Below are positions 61,703 through 64,000 of a DNA stretch of 64,000 nt, piece after piece. Made by a program: the position numbers and the translations under genes. Each line of letters opens with the position of its first letter. Within the stretch, counting starts at the first letter, position 1. The stretch is from Metabacillus schmidteae (GTDB lineage: Bacteria > Bacillota > Bacilli > Bacillales > Bacillaceae): NCBI RefSeq assembly GCF_903166545.1, contig NZ_CAESCH010000001.1, forward strand, positions 4,215,116 through 4,279,115. The letters run 5' to 3'. Under the pieces are notes generated by a model. The model ran no database searches and had not been told where the DNA came from. It worked only from the letters and a program-made list of their open reading frames with translations.

Positions 61703-61870
61703 TTATTCATTCTCTACTCGTTGTTTCGATTTAATCGGTTGTCCTTTTTTAGCATTCTTTGCTTTTGTTTGAATAACCGGATCATAATCCTGACCTAATT
61801 CTAAATCATTGCTGTTGATCCCATTCTTTGTTTTTTGTTCAGGATTATTTTGTTTTGAACGCTTTTTCAT
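61703..61870 (-). CDS. Basic 55-aa protein, translationally coupled to ytzC
   Basis: Too short for most ORF lists. It encodes a 55-aa hydrophilic, lysine-rich protein (MKKRSKQNNPEQKTKNGINS at the N-terminus, ending KQRVENE) without membrane segment or cysteine. Its ATG overlaps the TGA of ytzC (ATGA), and GGAGATG stands upstream, so it is expressed with ytzC. The stop is followed directly by a terminator. The composition resembles small acid-soluble or spore-associated proteins, but I recognise no family. Confidence 0.75.
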   Translation of the reverse strand: MKKRSKQNNPEQKTKNGINSNDLELGQDYDPVIQTKAKNAKKGQPIKSKQRVENE

Positions 61871-62139
61871 CGTTCTGCATCTCCTTTTAAAATCATTTCA
61901 TTTTGTAATTGCTGAAGCTGCAGTCTCATACGGTAAAGTTGATCTTGTTGTTGATCATTTGCACTAAGTGACAAGTGATTAATATCATTTACTGCATTTT
62001 CCAACCCTTGCAGTGCTTTTGTATATTCAGATGCATTATAGTGTTCTTGCTGTGAGCCTGTTTTATATTGCTCACGTGCATATTCAATTGCTTCCGTACA
62101 GCGTTGTAAATATTCGTTAACGGATTGTCTTGTTGCCAT
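61867..62139 (-). CDS. ytzC: YtzC family protein (DUF2524)
   Basis: A 90-aa helical protein (MATRQSVNEYLQRCTEAIEY) of the YtzC/DUF2524 family; the function is unknown. The start at 62139 follows TTGGAGGAGAGACAT; the longer ORF from 62169 begins before that site. Length fits B. subtilis YtzC. First gene of a two-gene unit with the 55-aa protein, and divergent from ytqAB, as in B. subtilis. Confidence 0.88.
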   Translation of the reverse strand: MATRQSVNEYLQRCTEAIEYAREQYKTGSQQEHYNASEYTKALQGLENAVNDINHLSLSANDQQQDQLYRMRLQLQQLQNEMILKGDAER

Positions 62140-62318
62140 ATGTCTCTCCTCCAAACGATATGAAGTCATAACGCTTCATCAATACTATTGTTAGCAAAAC
62201 AATAAAAAAAATTGTGTTTAAATAATTGGTAAGTCTTGAACGAACCTGTTTTTCTTTTTGGTGACGTGGTAAAATATTTAGATGGAAATTTTCGCTGATA
62301 TACAAGGAGGTATCTTAC

Positions 62319-63284
62319 TTGAAACAATCCTCTGTATTTGAATACGCATCAGATAACAAGCGGTATCATACATGGAATTATCATTTACGTAACCATTTCG
62401 GACATAAAGTGTTTAAAGTTGCTTTAGATGGAGGTTTTGATTGCCCTAATCGTGATGGCACTGTTGCCCATGGCGGATGTACATTTTGTAGTGCTGCAGG
62501 TTCAGGGGACTTTGCTGGTGACCGGGGTGATGATCTTGTTACTCAGTTTGATAAAATCAAACAAAAAATGCATAAAAAATGGAAAGATGGAAAATATATG
62601 GCTTACTTTCAAGCCTATACAAACACTCATGCACCCGTAGAAGTGTTAAGAGAAAAATTTGAATCTGTTCTAAATCAGGAAGATGTTGTTGGGCTCTCAA
62701 TTGCTACCCGACCTGACTGCCTTCCGGATGATGTCGTTGAGTACCTGGCAGAGTTGAATCAACGGACATATTTATGGGTTGAACTTGGTTTACAAACAGT
62801 ACATGAACGGACAGCTCTTCTTATTAATCGTGCACATGACTTCCAATGTTATGTAGATGGGGTCAATAAATTACGTAAACATGGTATTCGTATATGCTCT
62901 CATATTATTAACGGATTGCCTCTGGAAAATAACGAAATGATGATGGAAACTGCAAAAGCTGTCGCCCGATTAGATGTTCAAGGGATAAAAATACATCTTT
63001 TACATTTGCTAAAAGGAACTCCAATGGTAAAACAATATGAAAAGGGAAAGCTGGAATTTCTTTCACAAGAAGACTATGTGAGCCTTGTATGTGATCAGTT
63101 AGAAATTCTCCCTCCAGAAATGATTGTTCACCGGATTACAGGTGACGGTCCTATTGATCTTATGATTGGACCGATGTGGAGTGTAAATAAATGGGATGTT
63201 TTAAATTCTATAGACGCCGAGTTGAAACGTCGTAATAGTTATCAAGGTAAGTTTTATCAAAAAGAAGAGGTACAATTATCATGA
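62319..63284 (+). CDS. ytqA: Radical SAM protein YtqA
   Basis: A 321-aa radical SAM enzyme of the TIGR01212 group. The cysteines that hold the iron-sulfur cluster are seen in DCPNRDGTVAHGGCTFC (Cys-x12-Cys-x2-Cys) near residue 42-57. Archaeal/bacterial members act on tRNA or lipids in some cases; the reaction here is unknown. The start is a TTG at 62319: ACAAGGAGGTATCTTAC-TTG. Its stop overlaps the ytqB start by four bases (ATGA). Confidence 0.9.
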   Translation: MKQSSVFEYASDNKRYHTWNYHLRNHFGHKVFKVALDGGFDCPNRDGTVAHGGCTFCSAAGSGDFAGDRGDDLVTQFDKIKQKMHKKWKDGKYMAYFQAYTNTHAPVEVLREKFESVLNQEDVVGLSIATRPDCLPDDVVEYLAELNQRTYLWVELGLQTVHERTALLINRAHDFQCYVDGVNKLRKHGIRICSHIINGLPLENNEMMMETAKAVARLDVQGIKIHLLHLLKGTPMVKQYEKGKLEFLSQEDYVSLVCDQLEILPPEMIVHRITGDGPIDLMIGPMWSVNKWDVLNSIDAELKRRNSYQGKFYQKEEVQLS

Positions 63285-63853
63285 AGCTCCAACGAATTTT
63301 ACCATTCGCTAAACAACTACTGGAACAAGCTGTTTCCAAAGGAGATATTGTCGTTGATGCAACATTAGGTAATGGACATGATACTGCTTTCCTAGCCAAG
63401 TTGGTTGGAGACACAGGGAAAGTATATGGCTTTGATATCCAGGAGCAAGCAATTCTTAACACTCGTGATCGATTAGTCACAGAAAGTCTCTTAGATCAAG
63501 TGACACTCGTCCAACAAGGCCATCAGCATATTGACAAAGTTATTTCTAAGGAACATAAAGGATTAGTCTCAGCTGCCATGTTTAATCTTGGATATTTACC
63601 TGGAGGGGATCAATCTATTGTAACTGTTCCCGAAACGACCATTTCCGCAATACAACAATTATTAAGTTTAATGAAACCTGAAGGTATCATTGTCATTGTT
63701 ATTTACCACGGACATGAGGAAGGCCAAGTTGAACGGGATGCATTAATGACATTCGTCAAAACAATTGACCCCAGTGTTGCACATGTCCTGCAATATCAAT
63801 TTATCAATAAAAATAATCATCCCCCTTATATTGTTGCAATTGAGAAATGCTAA
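63281..63853 (+). CDS. ytqB: SAM-dependent methyltransferase YtqB (putative rRNA methylase)
   Basis: A 190-aa Rossmann-fold methyltransferase: SAM motif VDATLGNGHDTAFLAKLVGD and VYGFDIQEQA, then MFNLGYLPGGDQSI (the rRNA-methylase-type NxGYxPG block) and VIYHGHEEG. The substrate is unproven. ATGA coupling with ytqA. AAAGAAGAGGTACAATT precedes the ATG. Gene order ytzC-ytqA-ytqB is that of B. subtilis. Confidence 0.9.
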   Translation: MKLQRILPFAKQLLEQAVSKGDIVVDATLGNGHDTAFLAKLVGDTGKVYGFDIQEQAILNTRDRLVTESLLDQVTLVQQGHQHIDKVISKEHKGLVSAAMFNLGYLPGGDQSIVTVPETTISAIQQLLSLMKPEGIIVIVIYHGHEEGQVERDALMTFVKTIDPSVAHVLQYQFINKNNHPPYIVAIEKC

Positions 63854-63944
63854 AGGCGCTCTTATTGATGAGCGCCTCAGAGTGTAGACAAACTCCTTTT
63901 TCAAAAATTCATCTGAAGAAAAAGGGGTTTTGTTTCTTTTTCAG
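63854..63944 (+). terminator. Two consecutive hairpins after ytqB
   Basis: First AGGCGCTC / GAGCGCCT (63855-63878), without a T-run of its own. Then AAACTCCTTTTTC / GAAAAAGGGGTTT (63891-63931) followed by TGTTTCTTTTT. The last 55 bases to the window edge carry a further near-palindrome (ATATTTGGTG / CACCATATAT) and no gene. Confidence 0.5.
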
Positions 63945-64000
63945 TTGCATATTTGGTGGTTTCTGTTGCGAAACAACACCATATATTGATAGGTTAGTAA

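Noticed and set aside
61482..61772. 96-aa ORF across the GNAT start and the terminator (+)
   Set aside because: It overlaps the GNAT gene antisense and a terminator hairpin; no start signal.

Overview
The window is chromosomal DNA from a low-GC, spore-forming member of the Bacillaceae (Bacillus sensu lato). The evidence is the long run of genes in the order of the Bacillus subtilis ytx/ytp/yto/ytn/ytm/ytl/ytk/ytj/yti/yth region, strong AAGGAGG-type ribosome binding sites, several TTG starts, cre, PurR, SigB and SigE-type sites, a leuS T-box, and the sporulation gene cse60. I see no rRNA, tRNA, prophage, CRISPR array or intact insertion sequence. Genus cannot be fixed from the sequence alone.

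Layout. 0-1.5 kb: 3' part of a class A penicillin-binding protein, followed by a structured repeat. 1.7-7.2 kb: acetyl-CoA synthetase (acsA) with its acetylation switch acuABC, divergent around a cre site, then ccpA. 7.5-8.6 kb: chorismate mutase/DAHP synthase. 9.0-11.1 kb: a large uncharacterised FtsA-like protein. 11.2-12.6 kb: the SigB-type stress operon ytxG-ytxH-brxC. 12.8-16.5 kb: an M29 aminopeptidase, an ABC exporter and a divergent FHA/winged-helix regulator. 16.5-24.4 kb: murC, an unknown gene, the DNA translocase sftA, ytpQ, ytpP, a lipoprotein and ytoQ. 24.4-27.6 kb: an accessory pocket with an R2lox-type Mn/Fe oxidase, a small acidic protein, and a two-gene PHA-synthase-like operon. 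28-41.5 kb: housekeeping and hydrolase genes (YjjX-type NTPase, ytoP, ytzB, ytnP, trmB, ytzH, ytmP, amyX, ytlR, ytlQ, lrgAB, thpR, ytkP). 41.6-52.4 kb: pepV, purine permease, mapB, ythPQ, ytzE, pseudouridine synthase, murJ, ytfP, cse60, rhodanese. 52.7-55.7 kb: leuS with a T-box leader. 55.7-59.7 kb: a sigma-54-type 3-hydroxybutyrate catabolic cluster. 59.7-63.9 kb: MFS transporter, GNAT, a 55-aa protein, ytzC, ytqA and ytqB.

Common themes. Carbon overflow is prominent: acetate activation under CcpA, a PHA-synthase-like pair, and a 3-hydroxybutyrate dehydrogenase/permease pair with a sigma-54 activator. Most genes are core Bacillus genes. The least explained parts are the 714-aa FtsA-like protein, the R2lox neighbourhood, the PhaR/PhaC-like pair, the FHA-regulated exporter, the 55-aa gene translationally coupled to ytzC, and four kinds of intergenic palindromic or repeated element. 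One of those elements has a diverged copy inside the leuS leader RNA. Starts have been moved from the longest ORF to the codon served by a Shine-Dalgarno sequence wherever the sequence supports it. All functions are inferred by reading the translated sequence; no database search was run.
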